A model generated the notes under the pieces. The model saw nothing but the letters and a program-made list of their open reading frames with translations, searched no databases and was not told where the DNA came from. A stretch of DNA of 64,000 nucleotides, taken from the NCBI GenBank assembly GCA_024180945.1, contig JAKSGN010000036.1, positions 1,550,001 to 1,614,000 of the forward strand. Direction: 5' to 3'. Positions 56,275 to 64,000 of the stretch are shown in pieces (within the stretch, counting starts at the first letter, position 1; each line of letters opens with the position of its first letter). A program made the position numbers and the translations under genes. The stretch comes from Macrophomina tecta. Its lineage: Eukaryota; Ascomycota; Dothideomycetes; Botryosphaeriales; Botryosphaeriaceae.

Positions 56275-58669
56275 TCAGTCATCGCCCGCTCCAACAGAGA
56301 CACTCACGACGCCGTTATCATCATCATCATCATCTCCTCCCGTCTTCGCGCTCGTCCGGCTCAGGCCCAAGCACTCTGCCATGCCAAAGAAGATGTCGAT
56401 GCTACTGTATACGCCGCCAAACAGCTCCTGGCAAGGCCCCATGGCGAACACGGGCACGTCCGTCAGTGAGTGCACGCCCTGGTCATTCTCCACAGGCAGG
56501 TTGCCCGGAAGATTGATGCCGCCTACAGCATTCTCCGGGTTCGTCGTGTAGTCATCTGAGCCCTCCTCCAGCTCAACCGCAGGCTCGCGCGGGCCGTCCT
56601 TGTGCACCTGGTAGTTCTCCCTGCGGTCCGGGTTGGCCGACACGCCCGAGAAGAGCGTGTAGCGGGGATCCCAGTTGTGCGGGAAGTGCACGCCCTCGCT
56701 GTACGTCAGGTTGCCCGTCAGCACGTACTGCGACTCGCCCGACTGCTCGTACACGCCGATGGCGTCTCGCTTCTTGCGCTCGTCTGGCTGACCGTTCAGG
56801 TACTTGGTGTCGACGCTACCCATGACATCGAAGCCATGTCCGTGGTCAGCAGTCACGAGGACGAGCGTGTCCTTGAGCTGGTCGAGCGCCTTGAGCTTGT
56901 TGACGGTGGCCTTGACGGTGTCGTCGAGCTCGAGGAGCTCGCCCAGCGCGCGGTCATAGTCAAGCACGTGCATCATCTTGTCGATGGAAGCAGCCTCGGA
57001 CATGAGGAAGAACCCCTTATCATCTTCCGACGAACGAGCAGTCAGAATGTCAATGGCCTTGAGAGTCATCTCTTTGAGCCCGGGCTGGTTTAGAGCAGCC
57101 GATCTGTCACCGGTGGGACTGCGAGATTGGTTCAAGTTGGCAGTGTAGACCTGTCGTCGTCAGAACATCTCTTACAAATGTTGCCAAGGCCGAAACAACT
57201 TACGTTTCTGTCGAGCCACTTCGCCATGTTGGAAGTAGAGAAGATACCGAGGGTCTTGGTGTCGTTGGCAGTCTCCTCAAGGCCGTCCTTATCAAGGACG
57301 ACGTTGTAGCCGGCGTTCGCGAACTCGACGTAGTAGTCCTTGTCCAGGTGGGTTCGGCCGCCACGGGTGGAGTTGTAGAACTGCTCTGCACCACCGCCGA
57401 AGATGACATCCGGGCTTTCCCATTTCGGCCACGTGTAGTTGGTGTTACCGTTCAAGAACATATCGACAATCTGGCCGTAAGTACCACGGTTACGAGTGTG
57501 CGCGTTGATGGCAGCAGGGGTGGCGTCAGCAACGAACGCAGTGCTGACAATACCAATGTGGCCGCCCCAGATACGTTGAAAGATCTCAGAAATCGTCTCG
57601 ACCTTGGGGTCATCGAAAGGAGACTCGCTCGAATCAGCATAAACACCAAGAGCGCCAGACGAGCTCTTGTGGCCGGTGTTCAGAGCGCTAGCCGAGTTGG
57701 CAGAGTCGGTGATGAAGGTGTCCAGAGAGTGCGTCATCTGGTGACCCAATACGGGAAACTTGTCGAGCTGCATCTGCGTCTGGTACTTGCCGTTGATCTG
57801 CTTGTGAGCAATCAAGCGGGCGGCCTGCAGACTTGTTAGCAACGTGGTACCCTCCTTCCACGGGCAATCGACTTACGGTGATCATGTTTGTGGTCATGCC
57901 ATCGCCAATGAACAGGATGACGTTCTTGGTGCGACGCACCTCCGAGATGTCGCGAACCAGCCAAGTCGCCCTGGTTTGGGTGCCGTTGTTGTACGTCAAG
58001 GTAGCGACATACTCACCCGGCTCGTACAGAGCAACCTTGCGGTAAGCTTTTGAAGCAACATCGACCAGGGAAGGCGTCTCAGAATCTCTGGCAAAAAGGT
58101 CTGTTAAGGTCAGCAGAAGGACTCTACGTCACGGACTTCCGGAGCAACTTACCCTCATACCAGGAGAAGTCCCACTTCTCAAGCTCCGGCTCTTCAGTAC
58201 CAAAGTAATCCGCAGCATTGACAGCCTGAGACCGAGCGCCGTCATCGCCGACCTTGGCGATGGTGAAGGTGAACTTCTCATCGGCGGGTCTACCAATGGC
58301 CTGGGAACCGTTCTTAGGAGCATGCACTTCAAGACGGATGTCGAAGTACTGTCCAGCAAGGAAGTCGGCTCTGCGAGAAACAGGTCAGTCTCGATCCATG
58401 ACTGAGCACCGGAAAAGGCGCCCAGAGGATAGCGTACTGATCAGGTGGAAAGATGCAACCTAGCGACCATGATCAGCAAGGGTTCAGTGACGACGAACAC
58501 GTGAGGCCGGCACCGCCCAACCACCAGGTCGGTGAACACCCCGGAATCTGCAAAACATACCAAGTGTCGGACAGGCTCCGAGCCGCTGGAAAGTTTGAGC
58601 CTCACAGTAGCGGGCACCAAACAGCGCAGCGATGGCGGCCGCAACGGCAGACGTGCGGATGAAGACCAT
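56275..58669 (-). CDS. secreted alkaline phosphatase with N-terminal extra domain
   Basis: Six exons, 58669-58561, 58459-58438, 58370-58153, 58100-57877, 57824-57204 and 57150-56275, total 690 codons including stop (689 residues). A signal peptide (MVFIRTSAVAAAIAALFGA) precedes an N-terminal beta-rich region (LGCIFPPDQADFLAGQYFDI), then the alkaline phosphatase core. VILFIGDGMTTNMITAARL holds the metal-binding Asp. TDSANSASALNTGHKSS holds the phosphorylated Ser. FLMSEAASIDKMMH, VTADHGHGFDV and GVHSLTDVPVFAMGP hold the remaining metal ligands. It should hydrolyse phosphate monoesters outside the cell, typically for phosphate supply. The tail is acidic (GGDDDDDDNGVV), encoded by an ATC repeat near 56315. 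Exon 2 is only 22 nt, and both its junctions are needed to keep frame. Confidence 0.92.
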
Positions 58670-58817
58670 GGTTACTGGACAACTCAACACCAATTGGCTC
58701 CAACTCTGATTGGCCGGCTGCGAGGTAACGACCGAGGAGGAATTGTGCGCGGCCACGGGACCTGTCACAGACAACGAGAGGTACGGGAAAGGGCACCTTG
58801 GAGTCCCGGATAAGCTG

Positions 58818-58825
58818 CTTATAAG
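58818..58825 (-). promoter_or_regulatory. TATA-like box of the alkaline phosphatase gene
   Basis: CTTATAAG, palindromic, about 150 bases upstream of the ATG at 58669. Confidence 0.35.
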
Positions 58826-59582
58826 GGTGGACAGCTGGGGGAGCAGGAGTCCTCCACAGGCACCCTGTCAGCGGAGGCCCTGCTCGCAGCGCAGAATAAT
58901 TTAGCTACGCACGCCGTGCCACCCGCCCTTACCGTAAACGCGGCATCCTGCGGCCGCCCGGTTCCTGCGCTTCGCTTCGACTCCTTCCGTTGCGGAGTTT
59001 GCGCCTCAGGCGCGCCTCTTTTGCCAGTGGCGTCGTTATCTAGCGCTGCCCGTGCCCGCATGCCGCGCTGTCACTGACCGGATATCTCTGGGCGGGCGGG
59101 TCAAGCAGCGTCGACGGAGTGCTTGGCGACCCTGGAAGCAGCTCATCGCCCGGAATTATTGCTCTTGGCCGGGCGGGACGTTTGCGCTTCATCACGAGGC
59201 ATCCTGCCTCAGCGTGCTTCGACCGCAGCTTGTGGTTGGCCGCGCCCGCTTACCTCCTCCTCTTGGCACCTTGGCATCTGCGCTTCCTCATCGCCCGACC
59301 AAGACACCTAAACGACTCGAGAGGACCCTATTCTCCCGCTGCTCTTCCCTGCCCCCAGCCGACCTTCCATGTCCAGCTCGCTTCGCTCTTTATCGTCTGC
59401 CTCTCTTTCGGCGAACTCCGTCGACCAGTTGCCTTCTTATCCGGCCTGGCATCCCACGCGCAGACAAATCAAGCGCATCGTGAAGTCATTCCCAAGTGCC
59501 GCGGTCCGGCGTATCGGTGAAGAAATGGGCAATATCCTGGCATTACTCCCCATTTAACCTCTCGAGCTACGGTAAATCGCGT

Positions 59583-59603
59583 AAAAAAAAAAAAAAAAAA
59601 AAA
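59583..59603. repeat. poly-A tract
   Basis: Run of 21 A followed by more A-rich sequence. Confidence 0.8.
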
Positions 59604-59836
59604 GAAAAAGGAGCAATCAAAAACACTCTCCGGAAGAAACCTAAAATCTTCACTCCCTCCGAACAAGAAAGACGCGCACCTGACATGAAATGCAACGAAA
59701 AGATAACAACAGGCTCAGGTCCACACTTGTAGAAAGAAAAAGAAAAGAAAACACCCGTCCCCGATTCCTCAAAAATCAATCTCCTTCCTCCCCCTCAAGT
59801 TCTGTCCATTATCGTCCCTTCGCTCCCGTCCTTCCT

Positions 59837-62800
59837 TCAAGCTCGCCCTTTGTCTCTATCCTTCCTTATTCTCTTCGGGCTTCCACCCTGAGCCCTCTCC
59901 CTCATCGCGACAAACGAACCTGCACTCGCGCTCGCACCCGGCGTCATCGTGGAATACCCGCTCGGCCAGACGGTGTGGAAGACCGTGATCGGATCAGTAT
60001 TGCAGGCCGACACGCCCGAAGTCGATCCAGTGAGGGCTGGCATCGTGGTGGCCGTTTCGCTTCCCGATCCCGAGCCGACAGATGTGCTGGCGCTGCTGCT
60101 CGTAAAAGCCGGCGCGGCAGATGGCGTGATACTACTCGTCCAGTATGTCGATGAGCCGCTTACCGTGCCAGTCGAGCACACAGTCGTGATCACCGTAGTC
60201 ACGATGACCGTGCCGCTGCCATCCGTCACGGTAACGGTGGTCGTAACGGACTGTGTCGTCGTGTACGTCGAAACCGTCGGAGTGGACGATCCCCGCGCTG
60301 CTGAAGAAGAAGAGGAGGAGGAGGAGGAGGAGGAGGAAGACACGCAGCCGGGCTTCGTGCGGCGCGCGTTGATGACGTTGTTGGTGTTCTGCACGGCCAC
60401 GCGTTGGCCGAAGGCGCTCTTGGGCTGGCAGGTGTGTGCGGAGAAGGAATAGGTGACGTCGACGCAGTCACACAGGCGCGCGCAGAACTCGACGCAGTCG
60501 TAGAAGCTGACGTCCTGGATCGGGTCGCGCTTCTGGATTTGGTAGCCAGGCGGGAAGTCGATGTTGTTGTCCGCGTAGTCGATGCCGCACTCGAGGTAGA
60601 ATTCCGAGTTTGGAACCGTGACGGCCTGGTACGTCGTGCCGTTCGAAACCGGGCAGCTGACAGTTGTGGGAGAGGCGGCTGAGGTGGCGGAGGTTGTGCC
60701 GGTGCCAGAGATGGGCGGTTGTGGACTGCCGCTGCCGGTGGAGGTGTTGGGGGGGCTTGATCCAGTGGTGGAGACGCCTGAGCCGCTGAGCATGCTCGTG
60801 GTGGTTGAACCTGGTACAGGTGACTGCGGGTTGCCGCTGCTGGTGGAGCTACTAGTCGAGCTTGGAACTAGGGGTACAGTTGCCGTGCCGCCAGATCCGG
60901 TGGGCGTGGTGGCAGTGGTCGGGGCAGGACCAGTCGACGAGCCTGATGTCGGCACAGAGGTAGATGAAGAGGTCGACACGCCTGAAGGGTTTGTTCCTGT
61001 TGAAAGACCAGTGCCAGAGGTAGAGACAAGGCTTACAGTGGAAATGAAGCCCGGAGATGACGTTGATTCTGGAGTCTGCCCTGTCGATGGGTTCACGCCA
61101 GTCGTTGGCACAGTTCCAGTCGAGGGTGTTAATACACTTGACAAGTTAGAAGCTGTTGAAGAGGTAGGTCCTGAAGGCGAAGTCGAGCCTGCCGGGGGCA
61201 TGGAACCTGTAGTCGGCACCGAGTCCGTCATAGAGATAGAGCCGTCCGCTGGGGCTGATCCAGTTGTTGAGACCGGTCCTGTGGTAGAAGTGGACGAGCC
61301 TGTAATAACAGACCCGGTCGTTGGCGCAGATTCCGTCATAGACACGGAGCCAGTGGTGGGAACAGAGCTCGTGGACGAGCTACCACTAGAAGAACCAACC
61401 GTAGAAGGACCACCAGTGGAATCTGTGCCTGTAGAAGAGCCTCCGGTAGACGGGTCGCCAGTTGAGGGACCAGTGGTTGATCGGTCGCGTGTTAGGGGCC
61501 CTTCAGTGGAGGAATTGCCCGCTGACGGGCTGTCTGTAGAGGGTCTTCCAGTCGGTGGTCCTCCCGTCGAAGGTCCTCCAGTTGAAGACGTGCCATTTGA
61601 CGGTCCTCCAGTGGAGAGGCCTACAGTCGATGGCGTACTTGTGAATGGCGTTCCAGCTGACGGTCCTCCAGTTGAAGGACCTGCCGTAGAGGGTCCGCTC
61701 GTTGAGTGCGTGCTCGAGGAAATCATGCCAGTGGAAGGTCCCCCCGATGTCGAATTATCTGTAGCAGTGACGGAATCGCTTGTGGATGGACTTCTAGTTG
61801 GAGGTCCGCCTGTGGAAGGATTTCCAGTTGTAGTGGAGGGACTGCCAGTAGACGGCTCGGATGGAACCAAAACCGTTGAAGTACCGCTGGATACGGTAAG
61901 GGATCCTGTCAATGATGAAGTAGGCGGGGCACCTGTAGGGGGCCCTCCCGTAGAAGGAGTCCCAGTCGGAGAAGTTCCGGGTGAAGAAACTCCAGTTGAA
62001 GGAATTGCTGTGGAGGTAGCTGGGCCCGTTTCAGTGGAGGGCTCCGATGGAAGTAAAGGTGTGGAAAAGCCACTGGAATTTGTGAAAGATCCACTTGGTG
62101 TCATGAGACCTGGTCCACTACTGGAAGGGCCTCCTGTTGAAAGAGTTCTGGTGGAGATACCGCTTGCCGACGGCACAGTGCTAGTTCCAGTTGATGGCTC
62201 AGACGGGGCTGAGAGAGTCGAGGTTCCGGAGCTTGTTTGAGAGCCAGTTGAAGTTATGGTTGCCGGCCCTCCAGTGGAACGTCCTCCTGTGGAAGAAGTT
62301 CCGGTAGAAGAACCGCTCGTTGAGGATGTAGTGTCCGTTACGGTTGATGGCGCAGAAGGAATCGTGGGCGTCGAAGTTCCGGACCCTGTTTGAAGACCCG
62401 TTGAAGTCGTGGCAGCTGGACTGGCAGTTGGGAGACCACCTGTCGAAGAAATGGAAGCTGTGGAGGTTTCGGTTGACAGTTCTGATGGAAGTGATGGTGA
62501 AGAAGAACCTATTCCTGAGCCTGTTGTTGACGTAGTTATTCCCGAGCCAGATGCGGTGTTCACACCTGAGGCGGAGCCAGTTGCGGAGTTGCTAGAAGTG
62601 ATAGGGCCTGGAGAAGAGCTGATGGTCGAGGTGCGGATTGTTGAAGAGCTGCCAGAAGTACTTTCTGATTCGCTCATGACACTGGACCTGCTCATCGGCG
62701 TGCTCCAAAAGGTAGTTGACCCAGTAGAAGAGCTGCTGGAAATAGAGACAGTCGAGGTGCTCACAGTGTTACTTTCTGATTCAATTATAGCTCCAGTTGT

Positions 62801-64000
62801 CGAAACGCTTGCAGACGAACCTGATCCAGTAGAGGTACTTGTGGCGCCAAGACTTGTTGATGTGCTTCCTATCGATGTGGTTCCGGTGTTGGATGTGGTA
62901 CCACCAAGACCGCTGACCGTGGTCGATTCCGTCGCCTGCGTGCTAACCGACGACGGTGTTCCAGCTGAGTTGCGGGATGTGACTGGCGCGCTCGATGAGG
63001 ATGAGTAATCAGTATAAATAAAGGGTGTGCTTGTTGAGGACAGCATCGACACCGTGGTTTGTGTGCTCATGGGTGACGATGTATCAGCAGAGGTGCGCGG
63101 TGTAGTTGGTGCGCTCGATGACGTTGTGTAATCAGTGTAAATGAATGGTGTGCTCGTTGAAGATAGTGTCGATGCTGTGGAGACGCTCGTCGAAACCGAC
63201 CCAGATATTGTGCTCCCAGTTGAGGTTGAGATACCACTCCCGGTGTTCGTCGAAGAGGCCGGGACGGTTGAGCTGCTTGGTCCGGACTGGGTGACGACTC
63301 CAGAAGATCCAGTGTTACTGGTGATACCTACAGTGCTCGTCGTTCCAGTGCCAGTCGACCCAGTTTCCATGCTACTAGTATTGTTCGTTGAGCTACTACC
63401 ATTTCCGGTGCTAGTGCCAGTCATGCTTGCTCCTGTTCCTGTGTTGCTTGCGCTACTAAGACTAGAGGCGGAGCTACTACCGCCACCAGTCCTTGTGGTT
63501 GTCGACGAGGTCATTGTGGAAGTTGGCGAGCTGATGGTAGAAACAGTCGTCGTGCGAGACAGCGGTGTGACCGTCGACGATATGGCCGCAACTACTATCC
63601 CCCCCCATATATCCTCATTGTAACTAGCATCGCCGACCTCGTATATGAGGTAGCATGTTTGACCAGGAGTCCATGAAACATCAATGCATGGTTGCGGCGC
63701 CGGGTTGTAGGTTGCACATGCATTCATGCATCCATCGAACGTCACTCCCTGTAGAGGGCCGCCAATGACACCGCCGAAGTGGTCAGTGTAACACTCAACC
63801 TGGAAGGTCAAGCCAGCCGTAGTGAAGTACGAGCCATCATCATCAGGACACGTGGGGACGTAGGTTGGCTGCGGAGTTGAGGTCGAAGACGTGGTCGAAG
63901 GGGTCGTCTCCAAGCGAGCTCCCCAGACATTATTTTGGTCCATCAGTCGAGTTCCAAATGAATTCTTCAGGTAGCAAGGACCAGATGGATTCCCAGGATT
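59837..64000 (-). CDS. giant Ser/Thr-rich mucin-like surface protein with PAN/Apple-like domains, N-terminus beyond right edge
   Basis: One open frame runs from the right edge to the stop at 59837, about 1,387 codons with no visible intron. At the edge is the end of a PAN-like domain (SGPCYLKNSFGTR... NNVWGARL), then a second one at about 63835-63600 (LTFQVECYTDHFGGVIGG, FDGCMNACATY, CIDVSWTPGQTCYLIYEVGD, NEDIWGG). Next come some 950 residues of Ser, Thr, Gly and Pro with internal repeats, then a third Cys-containing domain at about 60660-60345 (FYLECGIDYADNNIDF, FYDCVEFCARLCDCVDVTYS). A Ser run (GAA/GAG repeat, 60303-60340) and a TVTV-type segment (TTTQSVTTTVTVTDGSGTVI) follow. Likely a heavily O-glycosylated wall or secreted adhesin-type protein. 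No GPI signal is visible at the C-terminus, which is basic (SPKRIRKDRDKGRA). PAN-like assignment is from Cys spacing. Confidence 0.82.
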   Translation of the reverse strand, partial: NPGNPSGPCYLKNSFGTRLMDQNNVWGARLETTPSTTSSTSTPQPTYVPTCPDDDGSYFTTAGLTFQVECYTDHFGGVIGGPLQGVTFDGCMNACATYNPAPQPCIDVSWTPGQTCYLIYEVGDASYNEDIWGGIVVAAISSTVTPLSRTTTVSTISSPTSTMTSSTTTRTGGGSSSASSLSSASNTGTGASMTGTSTGNGSSSTNNTSSMETGSTGTGTTSTVGITSNTGSSGVVTQSGPSSSTVPASSTNTGSGISTSTGSTISGSVSTSVSTASTLSSTSTPFIYTDYTTSSSAPTTPRTSADTSSPMSTQTTVSMLSSTSTPFIYTDYSSSSSAPVTSRNSAGTPSSVSTQATESTTVSGLGGTTSNTGTTSIGSTSTSLGATSTSTGSGSSASVSTTGAIIESESNTVSTSTVSISSSSSTGSTTFWSTPMSRSSVMSESESTSGSSSTIRTSTISSSPGPITSSNSATGSASGVNTASGSGITTSTTGSGIGSSSPSLPSELSTETSTASISSTGGLPTASPAATTSTGLQTGSGTSTPTIPSAPSTVTDTTSSTSGSSTGTSSTGGRSTGGPATITSTGSQTSSGTSTLSAPSEPSTGTSTVPSASGISTRTLSTGGPSSSGPGLMTPSGSFTNSSGFSTPLLPSEPSTETGPATSTAIPSTGVSSPGTSPTGTPSTGGPPTGAPPTSSLTGSLTVSSGTSTVLVPSEPSTGSPSTTTGNPSTGGPPTRSPSTSDSVTATDNSTSGGPSTGMISSSTHSTSGPSTAGPSTGGPSAGTPFTSTPSTVGLSTGGPSNGTSSTGGPSTGGPPTGRPSTDSPSAGNSSTEGPLTRDRSTTGPSTGDPSTGGSSTGTDSTGGPSTVGSSSGSSSTSSVPTTGSVSMTESAPTTGSVITGSSTSTTGPVSTTGSAPADGSISMTDSVPTTGSMPPAGSTSPSGPTSSTASNLSSVLTPSTGTVPTTGVNPSTGQTPESTSSPGFISTVSLVSTSGTGLSTGTNPSGVSTSSSTSVPTSGSSTGPAPTTATTPTGSGGTATVPLVPSSTSSSTSSGNPQSPVPGSTTTSMLSGSGVSTTGSSPPNTSTGSGSPQPPISGTGTTSATSAASPTTVSCPVSNGTTYQAVTVPNSEFYLECGIDYADNNIDFPPGYQIQKRDPIQDVSFYDCVEFCARLCDCVDVTYSFSAHTCQPKSAFGQRVAVQNTNNVINARRTKPGCVSSSSSSSSSSSSSAARGSSTPTVSTYTTTQSVTTTVTVTDGSGTVIVTTVITTVCSTGTVSGSSTYWTSSITPSAAPAFTSSSASTSVGSGSGSETATTMPALTGSTSGVSACNTDPITVFHTVWPSGYSTMTPGASASAGSFVAMRERAQGGSPKRIRKDRDKGRA
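60303..60340. repeat. GAA/GAG trinucleotide repeat coding poly-Ser
   Basis: About 12 units; on the minus strand it encodes a run of Ser in the mucin-like protein. Confidence 0.85.
61380..61860 (-). repeat. degenerate PSTGGPSTG-type coding repeats
   Basis: In-frame array of short Pro-Ser-Thr-Gly-Gly units (for example STGGPSTGGPPTGRPSTDSP) in the mucin-like gene. Units are 4-5 residues and imperfect. Confidence 0.75.
62930..63175 (-). repeat. 123-bp in-frame tandem duplication
   Basis: Two 41-residue units, each containing LSSTSTPFIYTDY followed by SSSAP. The matching DNA string gtaatcagt recurs at about 63005 and 63128, giving a 123-bp period. Confidence 0.8.

Larger units (their letters stand above)
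58670..59836. other. intergenic, alkaline phosphatase promoter and 3' end of the mucin-like gene
   Basis: Contains a TATA-like CTTATAAG at 58818-58825, about 150 bases upstream of the phosphatase ATG, and a 21-base A run at 59583-59603. No gene recognised. Confidence 0.5.

Noticed and set aside
60618..62240. 540-codon plus-strand open frame rich in Val, Glu and Pro
   Set aside because: It is antisense to the mucin-like gene and its composition mirrors the Ser/Thr/Gly/Pro repeats; it is a shadow of biased codon use.

Overview
The window is nuclear DNA of a filamentous ascomycete (Pezizomycotina). Genes carry many short GT-AG introns (about 48-70 nt). The gene families are typical of moulds: a CFEM/PTH11-type receptor, a secreted chloroperoxidase, a Zn2Cys6 regulator, a microsomal P450, a fungal quercetinase, a GH3 beta-glucosidase, DHA1-type MFS transport and a PAN-domain mucin-like wall protein. 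Genes are monocistronic and spaced by 0.2-2 kb. The class (Dothideomycetes or Eurotiomycetes) cannot be decided by eye. All exon joins below were made by hand from splice signals and reading frame; for most multi-exon genes the summed exon lengths are an exact multiple of three.

Left part (1-16.9 kb): a GMC oxidoreductase running off the left edge; a CFEM seven-helix receptor divergent from a heme-thiolate peroxidase; a seven-knuckle CCHC zinc-finger protein; a small membrane protein divergent from the kinetochore gene nnf1; a heme-less sulfite-oxidase family molybdoenzyme; an F-box-like protein. Middle (18.9-35.2 kb): a conserved membrane/coiled-coil protein, a Zn2Cys6 transcription factor, a WD40 protein with a NEDD1-like layout, a P450, a mitochondrial mercaptopyruvate sulfurtransferase divergent from the APC/C RING subunit apc11, and a conserved fungal protein of unknown function. 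Right part (36.5-64 kb): quercetin 2,3-dioxygenase divergent from a secreted GH3 beta-glucosidase, an SRPBCC protein, a small secreted protein, a frame-broken PAN-domain locus, an MFS exporter, the tRNA exportin los1, a secreted alkaline phosphatase and a very large Ser/Thr-rich PAN-domain protein that leaves the window on the right.

Two themes stand out. The first is housekeeping cell-division and transport genes (nnf1, apc11, los1, the WD40 protein, the zinc-knuckle protein) interleaved with secreted or surface enzymes. The second is divergent pairs with a plausible shared job: quercetinase with beta-glucosidase (removal of flavonol glycosides), and surface receptor with secreted peroxidase. 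I see no classical secondary-metabolite cluster, no rRNA or tRNA gene I can defend, no CRISPR array and no intact transposon. The most unusual locus is the mucin-like PAN protein at the right edge, with internal duplications, together with its apparently decayed relative at 46.5-47.7 kb.
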